In this document: positions 34,517 through 45,954 of the stretch, one piece after another
Position numbering within the stretch: the first letter of the stretch is position 1
Layout of the letters: the number at the start of each line of letters is the position of its first letter
NCBI GenBank assembly: GCA_037176725.1
Contig: JAZBRS010000057.1
Coordinates: 88,619,501-88,683,500 of the forward strand
Source of the DNA: Posidonia oceanica
Taxonomy: Eukaryota; Streptophyta; Magnoliopsida; Alismatales; Posidoniaceae
Reading direction: 5' to 3'
DNA: 64,000 bases
Program-made: the position numbers and the translations under genes
Notes under the pieces: model-generated
The model's database searches: none
The model's input: the letters and a program-made list of their open reading frames with translations, nothing else
Told to the model about the DNA's origin: nothing

Positions 34517-35800
34517 TGATTAGCACATTATTCTTATATGTTTTATGTCCATATTTATCTCTTTTGTTCATAAATAATATTACTCGAGGTATTTTATGCA
34601 ATTTGTGTAGGAACTTTGGACCTGAAGAGAAAAGAGAAAAAGAAGGAAGAAAAATGATAAAAGACAAAAAGAAATGCAAATCCAATGATACAAGAAATGC
34701 AAATCCGTGCAAGATATCAAATACACTTTTTCCACGTGTGTGAACACGAGGAGGAAGATAAGATAACAGAATCAACAAAATTGGAGCAAATCTAGGGCCA
34801 GCTGGCGCCTGGGAGGTGCCCAATTGCACAATTGGCGCCTCCCAGGCGCCTAGAGAAGTTAGGGTTGACTCCGTCTTTAGCAATCACAGAGTTAACTTGA
34901 AAATATCTTGTAATTGAAATTCAGTTTCCTCATTTGTATCCGGATTTGTTTATGTGACGGCCAAGTCCTTGTAAGCCTATAAAAGGGACCATTGTGTAAA
35001 CCCTAGGATCATCTTGTATATAGGGATAATCTTCCACATTAGGCTTAAGCTTTCTTCCTCCATTGTTGTAGAGTTCTTCAAGCTTATTTTCTGTAATCAA
35101 TGTATTTTATTAATACAAGTTCACTTCCTTTATATTAATTATGTTTTGCTTTTCTCCTTCCCTTTCTTTTACTTTGATGTTTTTCATTATCATGATTGGC
35201 TAAGTTTTTAGATCTAGGGTTTAGATGAAGTTTATGTATTGCATATGTTGTGATTAAGTTCTTCTTTGTCTTTTCATGCTTAAATGCTATGATTATGTAG
35301 ACTAGATGTATATTACATAGATCATTTATTATTCGATAAACTTTGATAGATTAATATTGATAATATCTTTTTAATCTATGCTTAGGGAAGAATAATTTGG
35401 GGGTTGTGTATATAATCTCAGATCTATCATATATCATTTGATTTAGTTTGTTTTGTGTGATTTTATCTTAGGACTTGATAATCTATGGTGCATTGCATAT
35501 AGGTTATGCTTGTTAGGATAAGAAGCATTAAGTAAACTATTTAAATCATGAAGAGAGACAGAGAGTGGATTTAATCATGCATATTGTATTTTACATAAAT
35601 AGATTCGAAACCCTAGGTTTTAATTAATTTGATTACATCTTCTAGTTTTAGTTCTTAACCATCATCATTCTCAAACTTCTTTCAATAACTGATAATTAAT
35701 CTCTGTGTTTTAAAACTCTATTCTCTGTGGGATCGACCGATATTTTGCATACGTACTACATAGTACACCGTGCACTTGCGGTTAATTAAAATTGACATCA
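34517..35800 (+). repeat. Solo LTR, 1284 bp, inside copia-1 RT
   Basis: It begins TGATTAGCACATTATTC and ends AATTGACATCA, in TG...CA form. Flanks GTATA (34512-34516) and ATATA (35801-35805) fit a 5-bp duplication with one change. Removing the insert restores the copia RT phase (…SPRAWY then the next strand). A TATA-like CCTATAAAAGGG is at about 34977. The 3' end carries CTGTGGGATCGACC and GTGCACTTGCGG, features of Ty3/gypsy LTRs. No internal sequence remains, so it formed by LTR-LTR recombination. Confidence 0.85.
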
Positions 35801-36857
35801 ATATACAAAACTTTGGGACTTCCTTCAAGACTATGGATTTGAGACATCCAAAACTGACACCTCTTTATTTGTCCTCAAGACTGATAGGTGTTGTTTATAT
35901 TTTCTAGTGTATGTGGATGACATTTTGATGGTTGGGAATAATGGCTTAGAAATTCAGAAGTTGCTACATAACTTATATGCTGTGTTTCCAGTTAAAGATA
36001 TGGGTTTTCCACATTATTTCCTTGGCATTCAATTGTAGCAAGTTAAAGGAGGACTCTTTCTATCACAGCAGAAGTATTTGACAGAGTTGTTGCTGAGGTC
36101 TAAATTGGAAGGGGCCAAGCCTATGGCTACTCCAATGTCCACTGCTATGCCACTCACAAAGGACCCTACTGATCCATTTTCAGATCCCACTCTTTATAGA
36201 CAGTTGGTAGGAGGACTTCAGTATTTGTCCTTCACTAGACCAGATATCTCTTTCTCTGTCAATAAGCTAAGTCAAATGATGCATAGTCCATCTAATAGTC
36301 ATTGGGGTGCTTTAAAAAGGCTACTGAGATACTTGGAAGGGACTGTCTCACATGGGTTGTTGCTGTCAAACACATGTGACATGGTTATCAAAGCATTTTT
36401 AGATGCTGATTGGGCCTCATGTCCTGATGATAGAAGATCTACAACTGGTTATGTTGTGTATCTTGGTAAGAATCCTATTTCATGGTCTTCAAAGAAGCAA
36501 CATACAGTAGCAAGATCTTCAACAGAATCTAAATTCAGGGCTATAGCTGCTGCTGTTGCTGAGGTCACATGGATTCAGTCCTTGTGTTCAGAACTTGGCC
36601 TCTTCATCAAAATACCTCTTGCCCTGTTTTGTGATAATATAGGAGCATTATATTTGACTGCAAATCCTGTGTTTCACTTAAGGATGAAGCATGTGGAAAT
36701 AGACTTTCACTATGTTAGGGAAAAAGTCTTCAAGAAGGATTTGCAAGTTCATTTTGTTGCAACTAAAGAGCAAGTAGCTGACTTCCTTACAAAGGCTTTA
36801 TCAAAATCATCTTTTCTTAAACTCAAAAGCAAAGTTCATGTAGTTGAACCTCCATGA
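35801..36857 (+). pseudogene. Copia-1 reverse transcriptase end and RNase H
   Basis: Continuation of the RT after the solo LTR: FETSKTDTSLFVL, then the catalytic LVYVDDILMVG (intact), then YFLGIQL with a TAG at about 36037. A 259-codon frame covers the rest with RSKLEGAKPMATPM, YLSFTRPDISFSVN and RNase H: DADWASCPDDRRSTTGY, ARSSTESKFRA and RMKHVEIDFHYVREK. It ends HVVEPP with a TGA at 36855. The last part is well preserved. Confidence 0.88.
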
Positions 36858-36861
36858 GTTT

Positions 36862-36870
36862 GATGGGGGA
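36862..36870 (+). other. Polypurine tract of copia-1
   Basis: GATGGGGGA lies directly before the LTR start TGTTAG and 4 bases after the pol stop, the usual position for the plus-strand primer. Confidence 0.65.
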
Positions 36871-37034
36871 TGTTAGTATGTAATAGGAAGTAGTTAAGTT
36901 AGCTGTAACAAATCCACTTGTCATGATACTAGTGGCCCATGTGTTATGAGTTGTTATAAAGTGGTTATGGTTGTTGTAACCAACTCCTATATAAATATAT
37001 GAATAGTGTTATGGATTTGATTATTCCATCAACA
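36871..37034 (+). repeat. 3' LTR of copia-1 (right end uncertain)
   Basis: It starts TGTTAGTATGTAATAGG after the polypurine tract. A TATA-like CCTATATAAATAT is at about 36990. ATCAACA at 37034 gives TGTT/AACA ends and a 164-bp LTR. That would leave only a short transcribed part, so the end could instead be near 37096 (CCTCCACA). No 5' copy remains to decide. Confidence 0.55.
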
Positions 37035-37109
37035 CTTTCCCGGCCAACACTGTCCTCTCCTATGGTTTCCTATCTTCTTCTTCTTCCTCCTCCACACTGG
37101 TTCATCTCT

Positions 37110-39396
37110 GTGTGATCTACTGAAGGGATTTCGACACGGACTGATAATGCTCTTGAATATGTTCAACGTGATGTGTCTCTTTTCTGTCAATCTCAGGGAA
37201 TTATTCATCAAACTTCTTATCCTAGGACATCTCAACAGAATGGCGTCGCTGAACGCAAACATCGTCATCTGTTGGATGTCACTCGAACACTCATGTCACA
37301 GATGAAGGTACCTCAACAATTATGAGCTGATGCAGTTCTCACTGCATGTCATCTTATTAATAAAATGCCTTCGTCTATCCATGGGTACATACCTCACTGC
37401 CTTCTTTTCCCACAAAAGTCTCTTTTCTCTCTTCTTCCCAAGGTTTTTGGTTGTGTATGCTTTGTCTGGGATATGCGTCCTAATCTGGACAAACTCTCTC
37501 ACCGTTCTATTCGTTGTATGTTTGTTGGTTATTCTCGCACTCAAAAAGGTTATTGGTGCTATGATCCAGTATGAAAATATTATGTTTCTACAGATGTTAC
37601 CTTCTTCGAGACCATTCCTTTTTCCTCCTCCGGAAGTGACTCCTTGGTTCCTCTTCCTCTAACTGTTCCTGTTACAGACCCAACTCCACTTAGTAACATT
37701 GAAACTCTAGCTGCCAAACCTATTCAGGTTTATATCAAATGATCACGACAGCATGAACAACCATCATCTCAAGGTGCCGATCATCCGATCTCCTCTGATG
37801 CAGGTCCACTCCCTCTTGCTTCCACTCCTACTTCCACCACGTCTTCTGAACTTGATATCCCTATTGTCCTTCGGAAAGGTATCCGTTCTACTACACATCC
37901 TCTTTCTTATTGTGTTACCTATGATAACCTTAATCCTATGTATCGAACTTTTGCTTTGTCTTTGTCATCTGTTTCTATACCCAGGACTTATCAAGAGGCA
38001 TCACAGATTTCTGAATGGAGAACTGCCATGGATGAGGAGATGTCAGCCCTACAGTCTCGTCAGACATGGGATCTTGTTACCTTGCCAGCTGATACAGAGG
38101 TTGTGAGTTGTCGTTGAGTGTTCACTGTGAAATACAACACCAATGGCATCATTGATCGATATAAAGCTCGGTTGGTAACACAAGGCTTTACTCAGACCTA
38201 TGAGGTTGACTATTTTGAGACTTTTTCCCCAGTTACCCGCCTCAACTCTATCAGAATCCTGTTCTCTGTTGCAGTAAATCAGCACTAGCCTATGTATCAG
38301 CTTGATGTAAAAAATGCTTTTCTAGATGGTGATTTGATTGAGGAAGTCTATATGGAACAACCTCCAGGATATGTTGCTCCGGGGGAGATGCAAGTGTGCA
38401 AGTTGAAAAAGGCAATCTATGGCCTCAAGCAAAGTCCCCGTGCCAGGTTCAACAAGTTCAGTGAGATAGCAATACAGTTTGGTTTCCACAGGTGCAATTC
38501 TGATCACTCAATGTTTGTTAGATAGAGACCTGCTGGCAACGTTATCCTGACTGTTTATGTGGACAATATTCTCGTTACTGGTGGTGACAGAGTAGGCATT
38601 GATGTGAGTAGAGAATTTCTCAAAAAACATTTTGTGACAAAAGACCTAGGCAGACCTAGATTCTTCTTAGGAATTGAGATTGCCCATGCTAAGGATGGAA
38701 TAGTTTTGTCTCAAAGAAAATATGTGCTTGATTTACTACAGGAGTCAGGCATGCTTAGCTGTAAACTTGCTAATTCTCCAGTTGAGTCCAGCTTAGACTT
38801 ATGGGACACATCTTCTGACATCCTTGAGGATGCAGCACGGTATAGGCGACTTGTTGGAAAATTGATTTACCTTACTGTGACTCGTCCAGATATTACATTT
38901 GCAGTTGGACTGGTTAGTCAGTTCATGCATCAACCAAGGGAGATACATTGGCAAGCGGCTCTACAAATTCTGTCATACTTGAAGAGTGCTCCTGGTAGAG
39001 GTCTTCGCTACAGTTATCATGGTCATCTCGATGTTATTGGTTATTCAGATTCCGGATATGCGGGAGATCGGGGAGATAGAAAATCTACTTTTGGATACTG
39101 TATGTTTGTAGGAGGCAACTTAGTTACTTAGAGAAGTAAAAAGCAAAATGTTGTCTCTCGATCCAGAGCTGAAGCAGAGTATAGAACTATGGTCCAGACC
39201 AGACTGCATGCGAAATGATGTGGATCAGGTCATTTCTTACTGAGATTGGTTTCCCTTCAAAGGGGACTATGCCTATGTTCTGTGACAACCAGGCAGCTAT
39301 CTATATTGCCAATAATCCTGTGTTCCATGAAAGAACAAAACACATCGAGGTGGATTGTCATTTTGTCAGGAATACAGTATTAGATGGGCTGATCAC
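37110..39396 (+). pseudogene. Copia-2 integrase, reverse transcriptase and RNase H (left part)
   Basis: Starts inside integrase: RTDNALEYVQ and SQQNGVAERKHRHL keep two acidic catalytic residues. The integrase C-terminus FGCVCFVWDMRPNLDKLS follows. RT has YKARLVTQGFTQTYEVDYFETF and YQLDVKNAFLDGDLIEEVY. The catalytic box reads VYVDNILVTGG instead of YVDD, so one metal-binding aspartate is lost. RNase H includes SDSGYAGDRGDRKSTFGYC, SRAEAEYRTM and RTKHIEVDCHFVRN. Stops (TGA 37323 and near 38115, TAG near 38287, 38523 and 39129) and frameshifts show decay. The 15.5-kb retrotransposon interrupts the frame at 39396, and the end is at 54915-55040. Confidence 0.88.
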
Positions 39397-40806
39397 TGTG
39401 GATATGGGGTTTTGGAGGAGAAGAAGAAGATGAAGATGATGGAGGTTTTGTGGGAAGAAGAAAGCTTCTTTAGGCTCCCTCTTTTGCTCGCTCTATCTTC
39501 TCTTTTTCGAGGTCCCCCTTCTTTGTATCCGACTCCGTCACTCCACGTGTGATGGAATCGGTGTGATCGCCACTCTCGGTTCGTTTTCGCCGACCCTTGA
39601 GACGTCTTTGGGGAGATGTAGTGTGGTTGCGGGTTCAGCTACCTTGGGACAACGCCAGCATTGCCCAAGGGTGCCCATACTAGGTAAGCACTTTCTTCCT
39701 TCTTCCTCCTTATATGACAAACGTTAGCAAAGCAAAACAAACAAGACAATATAAAAATGGATCAATATGTGTAATAATCTATCCAGAGTTAGTAGAAAAC
39801 AAAGTAAAGAAAACGTAGTGAGATACGTACCCGAGGGGTTTGATCCCCCCGGTTGCAACTAAAAGAGATGTATGCCTAGTTAAAAGTATATGAACTTGAA
39901 ATAAAAATGTTTCATTATACTATGGAATTAAACATGTAATATCAGAAATAAAAAATGAGAAATGAACGAAATAGAGTCTCCTCTGTCTATACACAAGGTG
40001 CAAACTGTGTTGGCATGCAGCCAACAACGATAAAAGGATTCTCAAGCTTTTTCTAAGACTCTCCTTCTTTCAAAAACTCTCTTCTCTATTTCAATTGTTT
40101 AGGACCTCACTTCTCTAAGATTTTTAATCTCAAGAGTATGTGAGTTCCAAAAGTTTCTTAGCTCTTTTTCTCTCTCAATATTCCTACCTTGAACTCAATG
40201 GGGGTACCCTTGCTTTTATAGAAGCAAGGGAGGAACAAAAAAGGACACAAATGCCAAGTCAACAGAGTTTCCTGTTTTAAAAGTGTTATACGTTGAAAAA
40301 CCAGCGTATAACGTTACAAGCGAGAGAACTCGCGTATAACGATCTCCGAGGCATAACTGCTAGGATCAGACAAGATTCTCCAATTAAGGAGTCTTTAAGT
40401 GTGATTAAACTCGACTTTGATGGCTTTGACCGGTCAACAGATTCCAAAGAAGACAAAAACATGATTTCTGGATTAGGCCAAATAAGGAAAGCTTTGGCTG
40501 ACTGGGTTGCCACGTTGGACGTTGGAAAGCCAGCAGCCAATGTTAGCCGCTGGAAAACCAACGGCCAATGTTGTACGCTGAGAATCCAGCGGACAACACC
40601 TTTAATCAGTTTGACTTCCAAATTTGGTCAGGACGTGAAGAACACTCAGGTTGCCAACATTTGTGGCTTAGAAAGGTATAGCATTTTGGACTTTAGAGGA
40701 ACATTTAGCTCAAGTGAGATTCAGAAATGGGTGGAGGGCCTCTAAAAGCGACCTAATGCAAGAGATTATCCTAACATGAAGGGAGTGCCAAAACGGGGTA
40801 TCTACA
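39397..40806 (-). repeat. 3' LTR of the 15.5-kb element (left copy), 1410 bp
   Basis: On the minus strand it starts TGTAGATACCCCGTTTTGGC and ends CCCATATCCACA. Hairpin-forming motif clusters occupy 40284-40600 (U3). A minus-strand TATA box TTCTATAAAAGC is at about 40215-40226. The segment ends in the TSD ATCAC. Confidence 0.95.
40284..40315. promoter_or_regulatory. U3 hairpin module (left LTR)
   Basis: The arms GTTATACGTTG and CCAGCGTATAACGTT are nearly complementary around an A-rich loop. In element orientation it lies upstream of the LTR TATA box. Related motifs (GTTGGACG, CCAGCGG, GTTAGCCGC) continue to about 40600. The counterpart in the other LTR is at 54376-54406. Confidence 0.7.
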
Positions 40807-40820
40807 GATTGCCCCTCCTT
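40807..40820 (-). other. Polypurine tract of the 15.5-kb element
   Basis: On the minus strand AAGGAGGGGCA ends three bases before the LTR start, in the standard position for second-strand priming. This fixes the orientation of the element. Confidence 0.7.
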
Positions 40821-40992
40821 GAAGATGGCTTCGGCACGTAGCTATCTACAAGGCGAGACGATACCCCCGTGTGGCGCTACTTGGGGGTCCTAAATGAAAT
40901 CCAATGCTTGCTGCCACCAGACTTGGACGGGACACAAAGAGGGTCGGCTAAAGAAACACGGCTAAGGGAATTGCCCAAGGGGAACAAACTAA

Positions 40993-41191
40993 TGACATGC
41001 CACAAGAATGGCCCGTGGGGGTCAAACTAAAGGACACTACCGTGGGTATGGCCCGCGGGAGTCAAACTAAAAGACATGCTACGAGGATGGCCCACAGGGA
41101 TCAAACTAAAAGACATGTTACGGGGATGGCCCGTAGGGGTCAAACTAAAAGACATGCCCTAGGGGTGGCCCGCGGGGGTCAAACTAAAAGG
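40993..41191. repeat. Tandem array of about 39-bp units
   Basis: About five copies of a unit built from GGTCAAACTAAAAGACATG and a GGATGGCCCG block. Units vary by a few bases. Confidence 0.8.
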
Positions 41192-41439
41192 ATGGATAGC
41201 TAATGATTCCGACGACCACTCAATGTGAATGCAGTACAATGCGAATGCAGTACAATGCGCTATGTATGAATACGTGCTGACGGGAATGCAAAAGGGGTCA
41301 TGGTATGCAATGCATGACCCTAGGTAATGAGGTTCCTCCATCATCGTTGGTTTTAATTTGTATACCGGGTTGGCTGAGGAATTTTTCTCACCACCCAAGG
41401 CGGACTGACACATGCGTGAATGCAATTTGTCATGATCAA

Positions 41440-41805
41440 GTGCCCTTTCCTCGAGTATAGCCTACACTCTCGCAGGGGACTGTCGTCTCATGATACGCGG
41501 GTTGGTAAGCGAGAGGCCCATGATACTCCCAGGCAAAAGGGAAAATGATCTCTTCTCTGTCGACCGCGTTGGCTCTATTCGTCACAATTAAGTATTCTTT
41601 CATTGAATGTTGCCTACATTCTCGACAGAGACCATCATCTCGTGACCCGAAATCAATGAACGATGAGTTCATTGATACCGTTGGCGTTATTCGTCAGAAT
41701 CAAGTGTTCTTTCATTGAATGTTCCCTACATTCTCGGTGATGACCATCATCTTCTGACCCGGGAGTTAGTGAACAGAGGGTTCACTAATACCATTGGCTT
41801 TGCTT
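41440..41805. repeat. About three diverged copies of a roughly 115-bp unit
   Basis: Units share TTTCATTGAATGTT, CCTACATTCTCG, GACCATCATCT and TGATACCGTTGGC-like blocks. The first copy (from about 41440) is the most diverged. Confidence 0.65.
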
Positions 41806-41819
41806 TGTTGACCCGGTCA

Positions 41820-42727
41820 TGCTCCGGGGTTCTTTCTGCTGATTGATTTTGCTTTGTTTGTCCGGTTGTGCTCTGGGGTTGCTTTGTTTGTCTGGTCATG
41901 CTCCAGGGTTTGCTTTATTTATCCGGTTGTGCTCCGGGGTTTGTTTTGTTTGTCCGGTTGCGCTCTGGGGCTTGCTTTGTTTGTCCGGTTGTGCTCTGGG
42001 GTTTGCTTTGTTTGTCCGGTTGTGCTCCGGGGTTGCTTTTTTGTTTGGTCATGCTCCGGGGTACCTGCTTTTGATTGGTTTGCTTTGTTTGTCCGGTTGT
42101 GCTCCGGGGTTTGCTTTGTTTATCTGGTTATGCTCTGGGACTTGCTTTATTTGTCCGATTGTGCTCCGGGGTTTGCTTTGTTATCCGGTTATGCTCTGGG
42201 ACTTGCTTTATTTGTCTGGTTGTGCTCCGAGGTTCTTTGCTTTGATGTCCTGATTATGCTCCGGGGATCTTTGCTTTGGTGTCCTGGTTATGCTCCGGGG
42301 ATCTTTCCTTGGTAGATTTGCTTTGTTATCTTGGCTGTGCTCCGGGGATCTTTGCTTTGGTGTCCCAGTTATGCTCCGGAGATCTTTCTTTGATTGATTT
42401 GCTTTTTTTATCTCGGTTATGCTTCGAGGATCTTTGCTTTGGTGTCCTGGTTATGCTCTGGGGATCTTTCTTTGATTGATTTGCTTTGTTATCCCGGTTA
42501 TGTTCCGGGGATCTTTGCTTTGGTGTCCTGGTTATGTTCCGGGGATTTTTCTTTGATTGATTTGCTTTGTTATCCCGGTTATGTTCCGGGGATCTTTGCT
42601 TTGGTGTCCCGGTTATGCTCCGGGGATCTTTCTTTGATTGATTTGCTTTGTTATCCCGGTTATGCTCCGAGGATCTTTCTTTGATTGATTTGCTTTGTTA
42701 TCCCGGTTGTGCTCCGAAGATCTTTTT
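41820..42727. repeat. Tandem array, about 31-bp basic unit with an 81-bp higher-order form
   Basis: The basic unit is TTTGCTTTGTTTGTCCGG followed by TTGTGCTCCGGGG, repeated with small changes from 41850 to about 42240. From 42240 to 42727 pairs of variant units form a longer period. The block TTGCTTTGTTATCCCGG recurs at 42481, 42562 and 42643, exactly 81 bp apart. The open frames across it are products of the repeat, not genes. Confidence 0.9.
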
Positions 42728-42734
42728 GATTTGC

Positions 42735-43860
42735 TGAGTGGATTACCCAAGGGAGGCGGAAATAAAAACCTGACATGCCTAGGGAAAAACCCAAGGGAGT
42801 CGAAACAATAACATGACGTGCCTAGGGGAAGACCCAAGGGAGTCGAAAAAAATAACATAACGTGCCTAGGAGAAGACCCAAGGGAGTCGAAAATAACAAC
42901 TTAACGTGCCTAGGGGAAAACCCAAGGGAGTTGAAAATAAAAACTTGACGTGCCTAGGGGAAGACCCAAGGGAATCGAAAATAAAAACTTGACGTGCCTA
43001 GGGGAAGACCCAAGGGAGACGAAAATAAAAACATGATGTGCCTAAGGGAAGACCCAAGAGAGTCGAAAATAAAAACTTGACGTGCCTAAGGGAAGACCAA
43101 GGGAGTCGAAAATAAAAACTTGACATGCTTAGGGGAAGACCCAAGGGAGTCGAAAATAAAAACTTGACGTGCCTAGGGGAAGACCCAAGGGAGTCGAAAA
43201 TAAAAACTTGGCGTGCCTAGGGGAAGACCCAAGGGAGTCGAAAATAAAAACTTGACGTGCCTAGGGGAAGACCCTAGGGAGTCGAAAATAAAAACATGAC
43301 GTGCCTAGGGGAAGACCCAAGGGAGTCGAAAATAAAAACTTGGCGTGCCTAGGGGAAGACCCAAGGGAGTCGAAAATAAAAACTTGACGTGCCTAGGAGA
43401 AGACCCTAGGGAGTCGAAAATAAAAACATGACGTGCCTAGGGGAAGACCCTAGGGAGTCGAAAATAAAAACATGGCATGCCTAGGGAAAGACCCGAGGGA
43501 GTCGAAAATAAAAACATGACATGCCTAAGGGAAGACCCAAGGGAGTCGAAAGTAAAAACATGACGTGCCTAGGGGAAGACCCGAGGGAATCGAAAATAAA
43601 AGCATGACGTGCCTAGGGGAAGACCCAAGGGAGTCAAAAATAAAAGCATGACGTGCTTTGGGGAAGACCCGAGGGAGTCGAAAATAACAGCATGACATGC
43701 TTAGGGAAAGACCTAAGGGAGTCGGAAATAAAATCATGACGTGCCTAGGGGAAGACCCAAGAGAGTCGAAAATAAAAACATGACATGCCTAGGGGAAGAC
43801 CCAAGGGAGTCGAAAATAAAAACATGACATGCCTAGTGGAAGACCCAAGGGAGTCGAAAA
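42735..43860. repeat. Satellite-like array of a 44-bp unit, about 25 copies
   Basis: The unit is GACGTGCCTAGGGGAAGACC followed by CAAGGGAGTCGAAAATAAAA and ACTT or ACAT. Copies are highly alike. 44 is not a multiple of three, so the frames seen are accidental. The array lies near the 3' LTR in element orientation. Satellite-like arrays in this position are known from Ogre/Tat elements. Confidence 0.93.
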
Positions 43861-43944
43861 GTATACTTTTTGGCTTAGCTTGCTTTGTTGACCCGGTTGT
43901 GCTCCGGGGTTCTTCTTTTCTGCTATCAATTCTGCTTTGACTCG

Positions 43945-44135
43945 TTGGACGCTTGATTGTTAGCGTTTAACGTTGGACGTTTGAAGCACTGCGGCTAATG
44001 TTGGACGGCATTACGGCCGCGTATAACGTCACGAGACAGGCTGCTGTCTTTCCTGTTCGGGCATCGCCGTTTTGGCAGTAAATTTCCAATTTTCCTTGGA
44101 TTTCTATTCCGATGAAGGCTCCACGGCCTATATTA
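43945..44135 (+). promoter_or_regulatory. Motif cluster and TATA-like box ahead of antisense unit A
   Basis: GTTGGACG motifs, TTTAACGTTGGACG, GCGGCTAATGTTGGACG and CGCGTATAACGTC occur between 43945 and 44035, followed by CCTATATTAG at about 44127. The same motif set stands in the LTR U3 and ahead of units B and C. Confidence 0.55.
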
Positions 44136-44225
44136 GACTTCCTCTTGGCTTGAATCTTGTAGTTCAAACATTTATCTTCCTTCCCTTATTGATTTTTTCT
44201 TACTAGGGCTTATGCTTCTACTCAT

Positions 44226-45461
44226 GGATTTGAGTGATATCCCACGTCATGCTTTCCAGATGGCCGTCTTCTCCTCTCCTTCTAACATGGTGTAGCTCCA
44301 GCTGGAGGCCATACCCAACCATTTGACGAACCTGTTGGTGCATGAGAAGGTATTCCTTGTTTTCATCTTTTCCGCATACTTCCATTCTCGTACTTCTGTT
44401 GATTTTTCTTTACCTTATAGCCCCTATCTTCTGCCAACAACGACCGAGACTCGAAAGCCTATCAGTTGGACTGATTTCAACAATTCCGCTCTTGGGCTTT
44501 AAAGAAGTACCGGGAACGCTTGGAGGAGGCTGGTCTCTGTCAGGCCCTTCACCAGCTACAGCAACCTGTTGACTGGAAGGCGCTCTTCGGCCTCTACGGG
44601 CTGTGGAATCCCTTGACTCATACGTTCTTTTCTTCTTCTGGGGGAATTGACCATTCTCTTGAAAGAGGTGAGCACCCTCCTAGGTACTCGACATGCCGAC
44701 CCATCCATTTAATGCAGGGATGCCTACCTTCTGGCAATCGAGGTGGTAGGTTCTTTCTCTCTCTTAAAGCGCATCTTCGGATCTGTTGTTGTGCCGGAGG
44801 ACCTGGTGCTGGATGGCTGTATCAAACTCTCCTCTGTGTAAAATTTTTCTGGAAACAGCGCGAGAGAATCCGCTCTGAGGCTTCTTGCTTGGAGTGCGTC
44901 TTCATTCTGATCGGGGGACTGGTGCTCTTCCCAAATGAAGCTCTGACTATTAGTGCCTACCATGCCGAGCTCATGTGCATCTGCGTGCGCAACTCGGAGA
45001 AGTGTTTGAGTCAGTCTGTTTTGGCTTTTATCATCCGGGGCTTATCCAGTGCCTGCCTCGGGGGGCCATTCTTTGGCTCACCGTTCCTAGTTCTACGCTG
45101 GCTGGAGGAGCATTTCCTTCTGCCTGCTTTTGATGCTAGCCTTCCCTTGGAGGAGCTCATCCGTCATCTATGCGCCTGCGAGGTCAAATCCCAGATGGAT
45201 TCCTTCAGTCCCCCCTCGTCTTTCAGGACAGTGTCTGACTCGGAGTATTTCCTGACGCTGATTGAGGCGACCGAGTTTGTGAGATACAACCCTCAACGCT
45301 GCTTCTCAATGCTGGGTACTCCTCAGGCTATACCTCCCTTGCCGCGCTTCTCTAATATGATTCTCCCACGCTTGAGGGACACTCCTAGGGACATCATCCA
45401 GGTCTTCTATCAGGCTGGTACCTGGGACGGGAAGGGGCGAAACCGAGTCCTTTCTGCATAG
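44226..45461 (+). pseudogene. Antisense unit A: PMD-like gene with one intron
   Basis: Translation probably starts at ATG 44226 (MDLSDIPRHAFQ). An in-frame TAG sits at about 44298. A GT-AG intron fits 44350-44420. A 313-codon frame in exon 2 (44520-45461) has the stretch CVFILIGGLVLFPNEALTIS, then FGSPFLVLRWLEEHFLLP, then a C-terminal part RCFSMLGTPQAIPPLPRF. Such G-GGP-FFGSP and LRWLEEHF segments are typical of plant-mobile-domain/aminotransferase-like proteins carried by transposons. It is homologous to unit C (shared LIGGL-LF, YH-E, GSPFL--RWL--HF). It runs opposite to the element's gag. PMD host proteins act in nuclear silencing and genome stability. The function of transposon-borne ones is not established. 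Exon 1 is damaged, so expression of a full protein is doubtful. Confidence 0.65.
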
Positions 45462-45689
45462 GAAAACTCGAATGCGGACCGTGAAGTCATTTCTCTTGCA
45501 ACTTATGACGCTTAATACGAGGGCGTGCGTCTTAAATTGTTTATTGAATTCCCTTCAAAAAGACAAAAGATGTAGTTAGAAATGTATCATTTATCACCAA
45601 TAAAATTTATCTCGTCTCTTTGGTTCATATTGAATGAATTTGTATGAATTGAATGAGAATATCAGAATTCAGAAAACTTCCCTAAACTT

Positions 45690-45857
45690 AAAGCGTTGTA
45701 CGCTCCAAATGGAGCGTCCAACGTTATACGCTGGAAAGCCAGCGGCTAACGTTTTAACTCGTAAAACGTTGGACGCGTGATAGGGCGCGTATAACATCCT
45801 TTCTTCCCGAGGCGTTGGACGTTGGGATTCACGCGTACAACGTTAAAAGGTATAAAA
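45690..45857 (+). promoter_or_regulatory. Hairpin module and TATA box ahead of antisense unit B
   Basis: ACGTTATACGCTGG and CCAGCGGCTAACGT (45721-45749) form an imperfect hairpin with an AAAG loop. More GTTGGACG and GCGTATAAC motifs fill 45765-45845. A clear TATA box TATAAAA is at 45851-45857, just after CGTACAACGTTAAAAGG. This is the clearest of the three antisense promoters. Confidence 0.65.
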
Positions 45858-45954
45858 CCCTTGTTCTACACTGCAGGTGGCCATTTGGTTTCTTCCCCTC
45901 TTCTTCTTCAGCGACAGCGATCACTCCGGCGACCATCTTCCTCATTCCGGCGAA

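Noticed and set aside
41843..42684. Cysteine- and leucine-rich frames resembling membrane proteins
   Set aside because: They are translations of the 31/81-bp tandem array, open in all three frames because the unit lacks stops.
42613..43737. Several open frames over the 44-bp array (both strands) that look like repetitive proteins
   Set aside because: The unit length is not a multiple of three and the products change frame and composition. They are by-products of the tandem array.
41820..43860. A CRISPR array, suggested by regular 44-bp repeats
   Set aside because: The repeats are contiguous without unique spacers, lie in a plant retrotransposon, and no cas gene is present.
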